Positions 16,059 through 23,699 of a stretch of 50,225 bases of DNA are shown here, piece by piece; position 1 is the stretch's first letter, and every line of letters starts with the position of its first letter. Under the pieces are notes generated by a model, which made no database searches, was not told where the DNA came from, and was given only the letters and a program-made list of their open reading frames with translations. Source of the stretch: an uncultured Oscillospiraceae bacterium (GTDB taxonomy: Bacteria > Bacillota > Clostridia > Oscillospirales > Oscillospiraceae); the NCBI GenBank assembly GCA_934615645.1, contig CAKTTR010000003.1, positions 1 through 50,225 on the forward strand, in the 5' to 3' direction. The position numbers were made by a program, and so were the translations under genes.

Positions 16059-18236
16059 ATGAAGATCATCAAACGAAACGGGTCGGAAGTCACCTTCGAT
16101 ATCACCAAAATTATCGCAGCCGTCACCAAGGCCAACGAAGTGGCCGAGGAAGCAGCCCGGATGACGCCACTGCAGATCCGCCGCATCGCGGAAAGCGTGG
16201 AGCTCGTCGCCCAGGAGATCGGGCGGACCCTGTCCGTCGAAGAGATCCAGGACCTCGTCGAGGCCCAGATCATGGCCCACGGCGCCTTTGAAGTCGCCAA
16301 GCTCTATATCACCTACCGCTATACCCGGACCCTGGTCCGCCAGTCCAACACCACGGATGACAAGATCCTCTCCCTCATCGAGTGCAACAACGAGGAAGTC
16401 AAGCAGGAGAACGCCAACAAGAATCCAACGGTCAACGCCGTCCAGCGCGACTATATGGCAGGCGAGGTCTCCAAGGACATCACCCGCCGCATTCTGCTGC
16501 CCCAGGAGATCGTCGAGGCCCATGAGGCCGGCATCATCCACTTCCACGACGCCGACTATTTCGCCCAGCATATGCACAACTGCGACCTGGTCAACCTGGA
16601 GGATATGCTGCAAAATGGCACCGTCATCTCCGGCACGCTGATTGAGAAGCCCCATTCCTTCTCCACGGCCTGCAATATCGCCACCCAGATCATCGCCCAG
16701 ATCGCCTCGAACCAGTACGGCGGCCAGTCTATCAGCCTGACGCATCTGGCCCCCTTTGTCGATGTCAGCCGCCGCAAGATCCGTGAGACGGTCGAGCAGG
16801 AGATGCGTGATGTCGGCGTCAAGCCCACGGAGGAACAGATCTCAAAAATCGTCGAGGACCGGCTGCGCGACGAGATCAAGCGCGGCGTGCAGACGATCCA
16901 ATACCAGGTCGTCACGCTGATGACGACCAACGGCCAGGCGCCGTTTATCACCGTCTTTATGTACCTGGGCGAGGCCAGAAATCCCCAGGAGAAGAAGGAT
17001 CTGGCCGTCATCATCGAAGAGACGCTCCGCCAGCGCTACCAGGGCGTCAAGAACGAAAAGGGCGTCTGGATCACCCCGGCGTTCCCGAAGCTGATCTATG
17101 TTCTGGAGGAGGACAATATTACTGAGGACTCCCCCTACTTCTACTTGACCAAGCTGGCCGCCGAGTGTACCGCCCGGCGGATGGTCCCGGATTATATCTC
17201 GGAGAAAAAAATGCTGGAGCTCAAGGTGGACAAAAACGGCGAGGGCCACTGCTACACCTGCATGGGCTGCCGCAGCTTCCTGACCCCGTATGTCGACGAG
17301 AACGGCAAGCCAAAATATTACGGCCGCTTCAACCAGGGCGTTGTCACCATCAACCTGGTGGACGTCGCCCTGTCCTCCGGCGGCAGCTTCGATAAATTCT
17401 GGCGCATTTTCGACGAGCGCCTGGAGCTGTGTCACACCGCCCTAATGTGCCGCCACAACCGCCTCAAGGGGACCCTGTCCGACGCTGCCCCGATCCTGTG
17501 GCAGTACGGCGCGCTGGCGCGGCTTCCCAAGGGCGAACCCATCGACAAGCTGCTCTACGGCGGCTACTCTACCATCTCCCTGGGCTATGCCGGGCTGTAT
17601 GAGTGCGTGAAATATATGACCGGCAAATCCCATACCGATCCGGCCGCCACGCCCTTCGCCCTGGAGGTCATGCGCCATATGAACGAGGCCTGCGCCACCT
17701 GGAAGGCCAAGCACAATATCGATTTCAGCCTCTACGGTACCCCCCTGGAATCCACGACCTATAAATTCGCCAAGTGCCTGCAAAAGCGGTTTGGCATGGT
17801 CCCGGGCATTACGGACAAGGCTTATATCACAAATTCCTATCACATCCATGTCACCGAAGAGGTCAACGCCTTCGAGAAGCTGGCCTTTGAATCCCAGTTC
17901 CAGGCCCTCTCCCCCGGCGGCGCCATCAGCTATGTCGAAGTGCCGAATATGCAGGATAATATCCCTGCGGTGCTGGAGGTCATGCGCTTTATTTACGACA
18001 ATATTATGTATGCAGAGCTGAATACCAAGTCCGACTACTGCCAGGTCTGTGGCTACGACGGCGAGATCCAGATCCAGGAGGACGAGGACGGCAAGCTCAT
18101 CTGGGTCTGCCCCAACTGCGGCAACCAGGACCAATCCAAAATGAACGTTGCCCGCCGCACCTGCGGCTATATCGGCACCCAATTCTGGAACCAAGGCCGC
18201 ACCCAAGAGATCCGCGAACGCGTCCTGCACCTGTAA
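16059..18236 (+). CDS. nrdD: Anaerobic (class III) ribonucleoside-triphosphate reductase
   Basis: This 725-residue glycyl-radical enzyme makes deoxyribonucleotides from ribonucleoside triphosphates without oxygen. It shows an N-terminal ATP-cone (IIKRNGSEVTFDITKI), the catalytic barrel, a C-terminal zinc site (C661, C664, C684, C687) and the glycyl-radical motif RTCGYIG (700-706). ATG at 16059, preceded by GAGGGAG, gives the family N-terminus; the frame is open for about 100 codons further upstream without family sequence. The activating radical-SAM enzyme NrdG, usually adjacent, is not in this window. A promoter with candidate NrdR operators precedes the gene and a terminator follows. Confidence 0.97.
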   Translation: MKIIKRNGSEVTFDITKIIAAVTKANEVAEEAARMTPLQIRRIAESVELVAQEIGRTLSVEEIQDLVEAQIMAHGAFEVAKLYITYRYTRTLVRQSNTTDDKILSLIECNNEEVKQENANKNPTVNAVQRDYMAGEVSKDITRRILLPQEIVEAHEAGIIHFHDADYFAQHMHNCDLVNLEDMLQNGTVISGTLIEKPHSFSTACNIATQIIAQIASNQYGGQSISLTHLAPFVDVSRRKIRETVEQEMRDVGVKPTEEQISKIVEDRLRDEIKRGVQTIQYQVVTLMTTNGQAPFITVFMYLGEARNPQEKKDLAVIIEETLRQRYQGVKNEKGVWITPAFPKLIYVLEEDNITEDSPYFYLTKLAAECTARRMVPDYISEKKMLELKVDKNGEGHCYTCMGCRSFLTPYVDENGKPKYYGRFNQGVVTINLVDVALSSGGSFDKFWRIFDERLELCHTALMCRHNRLKGTLSDAAPILWQYGALARLPKGEPIDKLLYGGYSTISLGYAGLYECVKYMTGKSHTDPAATPFALEVMRHMNEACATWKAKHNIDFSLYGTPLESTTYKFAKCLQKRFGMVPGITDKAYITNSYHIHVTEEVNAFEKLAFESQFQALSPGGAISYVEVPNMQDNIPAVLEVMRFIYDNIMYAELNTKSDYCQVCGYDGEIQIQEDEDGKLIWVCPNCGNQDQSKMNVARRTCGYIGTQFWNQGRTQEIRERVLHL

Positions 18237-18314
18237 GCAAGGCCCATCGCCAAACGCTGTGTGCCTCCCCAAACGCTGTGTACCCGCGCCCCCCAATTAG
18301 GGACCCACATTACC

Positions 18315-18354
18315 AAAATCTGTGTGCCCCCTATGCGGGCACACAGATTTTCCT
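18315..18354 (+). terminator. Terminator after nrdD
   Basis: A perfect 15-bp stem (18315-18329 with 18337-18351) is flanked by A- and T-runs. Upstream at 18250-18281 a 13-base sequence CCAAACGCTGTGT occurs twice, 19 bases apart; its meaning is unclear. Confidence 0.8.
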
Positions 18355-18383
18355 TGCATTTTTTGATCTGCCCATGGTATAAT
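18354..18383 (+). promoter_or_regulatory. Promoter of tRNA-Pro
   Basis: TTGCAT (18354-18359) and a perfect TATAAT (18378-18383) are 18 bp apart, ending 10 bases before the tRNA. Confidence 0.75.
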
Positions 18384-18393
18384 GCAATTGTAC

Positions 18394-18469
18394 CCGGGTG
18401 TAGCGAAGATGGTATCGCGCTTGATTTGGGTTCAAGAGACCGGGCGTTCGAATCGCCCCACTCGGACCA
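18394..18469 (+). tRNA. tRNA-Pro (anticodon TGG)
   Basis: The 76-base sequence folds as a cloverleaf: acceptor CCGGGTG with CACTCGG, anticodon arm CTTGA/TCAAG around loop TTTGGGT (anticodon TGG), T-arm with GTTCGAATC, discriminator A and an encoded CCA end. Confidence 0.97.
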
Positions 18470-18472
18470 AGC

Positions 18473-18507
18473 AGCCTCTGAAATCATGGATTTCAGAGGC
18501 TACTTTT
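18473..18507 (+). terminator. Terminator after tRNA-Pro
   Basis: A perfect 13-bp stem (18473-18485 with 18489-18501) with a 3-base ATG loop is followed by ACTTTTT. Confidence 0.85.
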
Positions 18508-18565
18508 TATGCTTTGTCGATTAGAGCCGCAGGATTTGCGTTGCGTATTTGATCTGTCGGATTGA

Positions 18566-19099
18566 TCAAATACCCAAAATCTGTTTGATCTCTGCAAGAT
18601 TTTCGGCAAAATAGATCCCCTCCTGCCGCGCCTTGGAGGACAGGCCGGTTTCGATCATGTGATCCAGAAGGGCTTTCAGGTCATTATAATAGCCGTTCAA
18701 ATTATAGAGAATACAGGGCGCGTTCAAGTGTTTCAGGGAGACTTTTGACATGACCTCTGTGATCTCCTCCAATGTCCCTGTTCCGCCGGGAAACGCGAGA
18801 AAGGCGTCGCCCAGCTCGATCATCTTCTTTTTGCGCTGGGCCATATCCTTGGTCACGATCAGCTGCGTCAGGCCATCGTGCTGCACTTCCTCTTTGATAA
18901 AAAACTCCGGCTCCACCCCGGTCACCTCGCCGCCGGCAGCCAGAACACTGTCGGCGATCACGCCCATCAGGCCGGATTTTGAGCCGCCATAGACAAGCGC
19001 ATTTCCACTGCTGCCGATCCACGTTCCCAATTCCTGCACTGCCTTTCGCAGACAGGGGTCATTCCCTTCGTTTGCGCCAAGATAGACGGTAATATTCAT
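18566..19099 (-). CDS. LOG-family (TIGR00730) Rossmann nucleotide-binding protein
   Basis: This 177-residue protein has the Rossmann-like fold signatures GGSKSGLMG (38-46) and PGGTGTLEE (104-112), with Arg/Lys-rich MAQRKKKM before the second. Known LOG enzymes split the N-glycosidic bond of nucleoside 5'-monophosphates, releasing ribose 5-phosphate; the wider SLOG superfamily also includes nucleotide sensors in conflict systems. GGAGGAA supports ATG at 19099, although the frame runs further upstream. It lies 104 bases after the ADP-ribosylglycohydrolase on the same strand and could belong to that cassette or have its own weak promoter. The actual ligand is not known. Confidence 0.88.
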   Translation of the reverse strand: MNITVYLGANEGNDPCLRKAVQELGTWIGSSGNALVYGGSKSGLMGVIADSVLAAGGEVTGVEPEFFIKEEVQHDGLTQLIVTKDMAQRKKKMIELGDAFLAFPGGTGTLEEITEVMSKVSLKHLNAPCILYNLNGYYNDLKALLDHMIETGLSSKARQEGIYFAENLAEIKQILGI

Positions 19100-19203
19100 A
19101 CGCGTTCCTCCGTATTTGCTAAGACTTTTTTCTCTAAAACCGCCGCTCGGCGCCCACCCAAAAACAGGATCGCAGCCCAGAAAAGTGTTCCAACCATGCA
19201 GCA

Positions 19204-20022
19204 CTACGACGCGCTTTCAGAACGCATATGCTCCCATTCGCGCAGGATCCCTAGAAGCTCTGGTGTCAGACGCTGGCGGCACTCTGCTTTCAATTCCTCC
19301 GGCACGCCATAGAAGGCCTCGGCGATGCTGCCGGTAATGGCGGCAAGGGTATCGCTGTCACCCCCGAGGGATACCGCCGTGCGGAGGGCGTCCTCAAAAT
19401 CGGTACTTTCCAGAAACGCCGTGATGGCCTGCGGCACGGTCTCCTGGCAGCTTTCCACATGGTGGTAAGCCGGACGAATTTCGTCGCAAGAGCGGCTGAG
19501 ATCATAGCCAAACGCGCGCACCACATACGCCCGGATCGCCGCCTTGCTGTGGCCAGTGCGGGCGAGAACGATCGCCGCAGCAGTCGCCTGCGCCCCTTTG
19601 ATCCCCTCCGGGTGGTCGTGCGTTACCTCGGCGGTCAGCCGCGCCAGATGCAGCGCCTCCTCCATATCTGCCGCCAGCCATGCCGCGGGAGATACCCGCA
19701 TGGCGCTGCCGTTTCCGTAGCTGTGATAGGGCTGTGGGTTCTCCTCGTAGAGCCATCCGAAAAAGTGCGTGCCATAGCCCTTGTCCGGATACATACGCCC
19801 CAGGCGCTGCATTTGGCGCACCAGCGCCGCTTTGATGGCAGCGTCCCCCTGGCTACGGGTATCCAGCAGCGCCTTTGCCACCGCTAAAGTCATTACCGTA
19901 TCGTCGGTAAATTCGGAACGCGGGCGGAACAGCGGAAAGTCCTTTGTCTTGCAATTGTTGCAATCGAACTCATAGGGGCTGCCCACAATATCGCCCAGCA
20001 TTGCGCCATATATGCCATACAT
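19204..20022 (-). CDS. ADP-ribosylglycohydrolase (DraG/ARH family)
   Basis: This 272-residue all-helical enzyme has the paired metal-binding motifs of the family: GDIVGSPYEF near the N-terminus, FTDDT at 38-42 and SLGGDSDTLAAITG near the C-terminus. The family removes ADP-ribose from proteins or small molecules using two magnesium ions. GGGGGAG nine bases upstream selects ATG 20022; an earlier ATG abuts that sequence. The VWA gene ends only five bases before, so the two are coupled. Neighbouring macrodomain and LOG-like genes also process ADP-ribose or nucleotide ligands, suggesting a shared pathway, which is inference. No matching ADP-ribosyltransferase is seen in the window. Confidence 0.93.
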   Translation of the reverse strand: MYGIYGAMLGDIVGSPYEFDCNNCKTKDFPLFRPRSEFTDDTVMTLAVAKALLDTRSQGDAAIKAALVRQMQRLGRMYPDKGYGTHFFGWLYEENPQPYHSYGNGSAMRVSPAAWLAADMEEALHLARLTAEVTHDHPEGIKGAQATAAAIVLARTGHSKAAIRAYVVRAFGYDLSRSCDEIRPAYHHVESCQETVPQAITAFLESTDFEDALRTAVSLGGDSDTLAAITGSIAEAFYGVPEELKAECRQRLTPELLGILREWEHMRSESAS

Positions 20023-20027
20023 ACAGA

Positions 20028-20663
20028 TCATCTCCCCCGCTTTTTTACATCCTCGTCGATACGGCGTTTCCATTCTGCACCGAGGGGTTTTGCTGCGCGG
20101 ACGAGGCATACGGTCTCATGGAGGACCTCGTAGTTGAGCGCTGTGCCTGCCGCATCGCAGTTATAATTCACCGCGCGGTCCGCGCTGATGCCAAAACGGG
20201 CCGCCTCCTTCGCCGCGTCGATGTTTGCCCCCAGGAAGAGAAACTCCCAGCCGAATCTCTCCTTCTGCCGCTGGATCATGCGCCGCACGGTCTCGTAGTC
20301 ATAGCAGCGGCTGGCGTTTTCGTAGCCATCTGTCGTGATGATAAACATCGTCTTTTCCGGCACGTCCTCTCTGCGGGCGTATTTCTGGATATTGCCGATG
20401 TGGTGGATGGCCCCGCCCACGGCATCCAGCAGGGCCGTGCAGCCGCGAGCGTAATATGCCTTCTCCGTCATAGGCGGCACTTTGTCAAGCGGCAGGCGGT
20501 CATGGAGGACCACGCTCTCGTTGTCAAACAGCACGGTGGAAACCAGCGCCTTGCCCTTTTCCTTCTTCTGCTTGGCGATCATGGCGTTAAAGCCGCCGAT
20601 GGTGTCCTTCTCCAGCCCCGCCATGGAGCCGCTGCGATCCAGGATAAAAACCAATTCTGTCAT
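20028..20663 (-). CDS. VWA-domain protein
   Basis: This 211-residue single von Willebrand A domain has the MIDAS motif DRSGS (9-13, DxSxS) and later ITTDGYEN. There is no signal peptide or membrane helix, so it should work in the cytoplasm, binding a partner through a metal ion. VWA proteins of this compact type recur in bacterial stress and conflict gene sets, often as assembly or sensing partners. AAAGGAGGGG precedes ATG 20663. The gene is followed after five bases by the ADP-ribosylglycohydrolase. The specific partner is unknown. Confidence 0.88.
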   Translation of the reverse strand: MTELVFILDRSGSMAGLEKDTIGGFNAMIAKQKKEKGKALVSTVLFDNESVVLHDRLPLDKVPPMTEKAYYARGCTALLDAVGGAIHHIGNIQKYARREDVPEKTMFIITTDGYENASRCYDYETVRRMIQRQKERFGWEFLFLGANIDAAKEAARFGISADRAVNYNCDAAGTALNYEVLHETVCLVRAAKPLGAEWKRRIDEDVKKRGR

Positions 20664-20745
20664 GGTGAAACCCCTCCTTTGTTTGATGACGCTTTGATTT
20701 TAGCGCATCCGAAGGAGGGTTTGGTCGCCTGCCGGGCGACATTGA

Positions 20746-20808
20746 TCCGGTTTTCTGCGCGTCATACAGGAGCGCACACGCTTTTTTCACAAGCTCGGAA
20801 TCGTATAT
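20746..20808 (-). pseudogene. Possible relic of an HD-domain (GTP pyrophosphokinase-like) gene
   Basis: Between the HTH and VWA genes the minus strand reads IYDSELVKKACALLYDAQKTG in a frame with no start codon; ATA stands where ATG is expected, seven bases after the HTH stop. The stretch resembles the N-terminus of small HD-domain hydrolases (pattern IYTxxTKKALKLxxxAHxGQ), but nothing HD-like follows. Recognition is from memory and the stretch is short, so this is tentative. Confidence 0.3.
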
Positions 20809-20815
20809 GCTAGAA

Positions 20816-21226
20816 TCACGCCCCCAACAGGCTCTGGTCAAAGGCAAACAATGCCTCGTTGATCGCAAAAATATCGTACTTCTTCTGCCCGATGAAATAC
20901 TCGATGATGACGTCAAACTTACTGCTGCTGCTCAACGCATAGCCTGCACGGGCGATGAAGTCGCGGGTCTCCTCCAGATCCAGCTCCAGCGCAATGGCAA
21001 ACGCGATGGCCGTAGGTTTGGAGGGCTGATAGCCCGGGTTTTTGCGAATCTTGGAGAACAGCTTGCGATCCACATTGGCTTTCTTGTAGATCTCAGAATC
21101 CTTTTTGCCGCTGCGGTCGATCAGCTTCAGCAGCGTCTCCGAGAAGCTGGCATCCAGATGCGCCAGCAGGTCATCCAGCCCACCGGCCGCTGCGCAAGCC
21201 ATCTGCGGCGCAGACGGCGCATTCAT
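20816..21226 (-). CDS. HTH DNA-binding-like protein of a macrodomain cassette
   Basis: This 136-residue protein has a central helical segment SFSETLLKLIDRSGKKDSEI followed by NVDRKLFSKIRKNPGYQPSK, a Cro/XRE-like helix-turn-helix layout, and a helical C-terminus (LELDLEETRDFIARAGY). It is probably a transcription regulator of the cassette, or a partner protein. The start at 21226 has no clear ribosome site; ATG at 21202 is possible. It begins 15 bases after the macrodomain gene, so it is probably co-transcribed. The N-terminal 25 residues are Ala/Gly-rich and may not be part of the domain. Confidence 0.75.
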   Translation of the reverse strand: MNAPSAPQMACAAAGGLDDLLAHLDASFSETLLKLIDRSGKKDSEIYKKANVDRKLFSKIRKNPGYQPSKPTAIAFAIALELDLEETRDFIARAGYALSSSSKFDVIIEYFIGQKKYDIFAINEALFAFDQSLLGA

Positions 21227-21241
21227 ACAGACGGCTTTGGG

Positions 21242-21823
21242 CTAACACAAAAGGGGGCTTCCTTGGCGCAGGCGCTCTGTGGCATCGTTGTGCGCGTCCG
21301 CATAGTGGTCGTCAATATACGCGGCGATATCGGCAAACAGCTTGCCGCTGATCTGATAAGCCTTGCGATCAAAAACGACCAGGTAAACTGTCATGTCATT
21401 GCAAAGCAGGAATTCTCCAATGGTGTCCACCGCCACGCGGAGGGCCTGATCCTTGGGATAGCCGAAGGCGCCGGAGGAGATCAGTGGGAACGCTACCGTC
21501 TTGCAGCCGCGCGCTTTGGCCAGCGCAAGGCTAGCCCGGTAGCAGGAGATCAGCTGCGCCTGCTCACCGCAGCTGCCGCCGCGCCACACGGGGCCGACGG
21601 TGTGGATCACATATCGGCAAGGCAGGCGGTATGCCTTGGTGATTTTGGCATCGCCAGTCTTGCAGCCGCCGAGACGCCGACAAGCGGCCAGCAGCTCTGG
21701 CCCCGCCGCCCGGTGAATGCAGCCATCTACGCCGCCCCCGCCCAGCAGCGTTTCATTGGCCGCATTGACGATGGCGTCGACCTTCATTTCTGTGATATCA
21801 TTGCGAACGATTTTAAGCGGCAT
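21242..21823 (-). CDS. Macrodomain protein (O-acetyl-ADP-ribose deacetylase-like)
   Basis: This 193-residue protein is a macrodomain: DAIVNAANETLLGGGGVDG (16-34) is the ADP-ribose binding loop of the MacroD/YmdB type, followed by CRYVIHTVGPVW and PLISSGAFGYP. Such proteins bind ADP-ribose and remove it, or the acetyl group, from modified substrates. GGTGGTGAG lies just before ATG 21823, and a good promoter is seen 55 bases further upstream. It is the first gene of the ADP-ribose cassette and diverges from a TetR regulator. The family is firm; the physiological substrate is unknown. Confidence 0.92.
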   Translation of the reverse strand: MPLKIVRNDITEMKVDAIVNAANETLLGGGGVDGCIHRAAGPELLAACRRLGGCKTGDAKITKAYRLPCRYVIHTVGPVWRGGSCGEQAQLISCYRASLALAKARGCKTVAFPLISSGAFGYPKDQALRVAVDTIGEFLLCNDMTVYLVVFDRKAYQISGKLFADIAAYIDDHYADAHNDATERLRQGSPLLC

Positions 21824-21877
21824 TTTCTCACCACCGATCCATAAACCCCTATTTTAGCGGGCAATCCCGATGGGTTA

Positions 21878-21906
21878 AGTATATAATGCTCAGGCCGCAA
21901 AAGCAA
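21878..21906 (-). promoter_or_regulatory. Promoter of the macrodomain cassette
   Basis: TTGCTT (21901-21906) and TATACT (21878-21883) are 17 bp apart. Confidence 0.6.
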
Positions 21907-21974
21907 TCCCCGTTCTATTTTTGCGCGTTGTATTCGTTCTCCCTATGCCGCGCACAGAGGTATAGAGCTTCTGA

Positions 21975-22003
21975 TTGACAAGTCGTCATTTTTCTGGTAG
22001 AAT
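21975..22003 (+). promoter_or_regulatory. Promoter of the tetR gene at 22066, with inverted repeat
   Basis: Consensus TTGACA (21975-21980) lies 17 bp from TAGAAT (21998-22003). The -35 box sits in a small inverted repeat, TGAC-5-GTCA (21976-21988), a possible operator. Confidence 0.7.
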
Positions 22004-22065
22004 TATCAATATACATCATACAATATGTAACAAGCAATCCCCCGCAAAGCGAAAGGAGGCAGACA

Positions 22066-22704
22066 ATGGCGCCGAAGAACAAATTTACCAAAGAAGAGAT
22101 GACCGAAGCCGCGCTGCGGGTCGTGCGGGCAAAAGGCCTCGACGGGCTGACCGCGAAGACAATGGCCGACGCCCTCGGGACCTCCACGCAGCCGATCTTC
22201 ACGGGCTTTGGTTCCATGGACGGCGTCAAGCAAGCCGTCTACGCTGCCGCAGTGCGTGTATACGACCGCTATACAGATGCCGGCCTGCAGGAGAAGATCC
22301 CGTTTCTCGGCGTCGGGATGCAATACATTCGGTTTGCACGGGAAGAACCGGCGCTTTACCGGCTCCTGTTTTTGACCAAGGCCCAGGGGCAGGCCTGCAG
22401 CGCCATGCAGTCGATGCAGCATTTACAAGCGCTCGTCCGGCCGACGCTGATGCGAATCTATCAGATCACCGCCGAAGAAGCCGACCTGTATTTCCGCGAC
22501 CTTTGGTTCGTCGTGCATAGCCTGGCGACACTGATCGTGACCGGCGATTGCCCTTATTCTGACCAGGAGATTGGGCAGATCTTGACCGGCGTCAGCCTCA
22601 GCATCTGCAGATCCATCAAAGAGATCCCTGGCTTTGCGGCGGGCACCTTTGACCGCGACGCAGCCTTCCGCGCATTGCTCCGCCAAGAAACCGAGGCGAT
22701 TTAA
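22066..22704 (+). CDS. TetR/AcrR-family regulator
   Basis: This 212-residue protein has an N-terminal TetR helix-turn-helix (about 8-55: FTKEEMTEAALRVV, TAKTMADALGTSTQPIFTGF) and a helical ligand-binding C-terminal domain. It should repress target genes until a small molecule binds. An AAAGGAGG sequence supports ATG 22066. The promoter contains a short inverted repeat over its -35 box, suggesting self-control. Likely targets are itself with the following KTR gene, and perhaps the divergent macrodomain operon. It resembles the second TetR at 25617-26201 (both begin with PK-KFT-EE), so the two may be paralogues. Confidence 0.92.
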   Translation: MAPKNKFTKEEMTEAALRVVRAKGLDGLTAKTMADALGTSTQPIFTGFGSMDGVKQAVYAAAVRVYDRYTDAGLQEKIPFLGVGMQYIRFAREEPALYRLLFLTKAQGQACSAMQSMQHLQALVRPTLMRIYQITAEEADLYFRDLWFVVHSLATLIVTGDCPYSDQEIGQILTGVSLSICRSIKEIPGFAAGTFDRDAAFRALLRQETEAI

Positions 22705-22705
22705 C

Positions 22706-22894
22706 GTGATAGAGAGTGGGAACACCAAAATAGATTGGCTCCGCTGCCCCAAATGCGGCGGCAAAACAAGGACGCAGCTCCGCCCGCACACGGTACTGGA
22801 AGACTTTCCCCTCTTCTGCCCGAAGTGCAAATACAGCTGCGTGATTCGTTTCAAACAGAAAAAGCTGGAAGAGATTCGTACGCCAGACGCTTAG
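22706..22894 (+). CDS. Cysteine-rich KTR (zinc-ribbon) small protein
   Basis: This 62-residue protein has two CPxC knuckles (CPKCGG and CPKCKY) around a KTRTQLRPHTVLEDFPLF core, the pattern of the cysteine-rich KTR family found in Firmicutes and often on conjugative elements. It should bind one zinc ion. The start is taken as GTG 22706, one base after the tetR stop and behind a GAGG sequence. It shares a transcript with tetR. Function is unknown. Confidence 0.78.
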   Translation: MIESGNTKIDWLRCPKCGGKTRTQLRPHTVLEDFPLFCPKCKYSCVIRFKQKKLEEIRTPDA

Positions 22895-22895
22895 A

Positions 22896-22936
22896 CGCAG
22901 CGCAACCCGAGGCCATCGGCTTGCGCTGCGCCTTTT
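22896..22936 (+). terminator. Terminator after the KTR gene
   Basis: A perfect 10-bp GC-rich stem (22896-22905 with 22921-22930) is followed by CCTTTTCTTT. Confidence 0.7.
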
Positions 22937-22979
22937 CTTTATCGTCAACGGCAATGCTTGATTTTTAGGAGGTACTCAA

Positions 22980-23618
22980 ATGAATGAGAGAAAAAATACC
23001 GTGATCTACGTCCACGGCAAAGGTGGCACAGCGGCGGAAGCCGCGCATTATCAGTCCCTCTTTCCGGGTCAGAACGTGATCGGCTTGGCCTACCACGCCC
23101 AGACTCCGTGGGAAGCCAAGGCGGAATTCCCGCCCTTTTTCGCCCAGCAGCGGGCGTGCTGCGCGCACCTGACCCTTGTGGCCAATAGCATCGGCGCGTT
23201 TTTTGCCCTATCCTCGCTGGATGAAACGCTGGTAGACGAAGCCTATCTGATCTCCCCTGTCGTGGACATGGCCCAATTGATCGGCCGCATGATGCAATGG
23301 GCAAATGTGACCGAGCAGGCGCTGGAAGAAAAGCGGGAGATCCCCACAGAATTTGGCGAGACGCTTTCCTGGCCCTATCTATGCTATGTGCGGGCGCACC
23401 CAGTCGCATGGCGCGTCCCCACCCGCATCCTGTATGGGGAGCGGGATCCTCTGACGCCGCTAGAGACGATCGCGGACTTTGCAAAGAAAACCGGCGCGGC
23501 GCTGACCGTCATGCCCGGCGGCGAGCACTGGTTCCATACGAAAGCCCAGATGCAGTTTTTGGATGCGTGGATCACCAATTCCCGCGGAGCATGCGAACCC
23601 CTGCCCCCGGCAGAATAG
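22980..23618 (+). CDS. Small alpha/beta-hydrolase
   Basis: This 212-residue protein has an oxyanion-hole region VIYVHGKGG (8-16) and a modified nucleophile elbow, ANSIG (68-72, Ser70), instead of the usual GxSxG. D156 in GERDPLTP and H183 in GGEHWFH complete a catalytic triad. It should be a soluble esterase or related hydrolase with no known substrate. AGGAGG precedes ATG 22980. No operon partner is apparent; the next gene converges from the other strand. Confidence 0.85.
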   Translation: MNERKNTVIYVHGKGGTAAEAAHYQSLFPGQNVIGLAYHAQTPWEAKAEFPPFFAQQRACCAHLTLVANSIGAFFALSSLDETLVDEAYLISPVVDMAQLIGRMMQWANVTEQALEEKREIPTEFGETLSWPYLCYVRAHPVAWRVPTRILYGERDPLTPLETIADFAKKTGAALTVMPGGEHWFHTKAQMQFLDAWITNSRGACEPLPPAE

Positions 23619-23699
23619 CCTCGCCCCTTGGCCCCCGCTTTGCGGATCTTCCCCTTCCATCCCACAGGCTTATGGCCAAGGCCCCGGCGCCGAACCCCG

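Noticed and set aside
18250..18281. Twice-repeated CCAAACGCTGTGT as a CRISPR or operator array
   Set aside because: Only two copies 19 bases apart with no spacer structure; no CRISPR repeats or cas genes were seen anywhere in the window.
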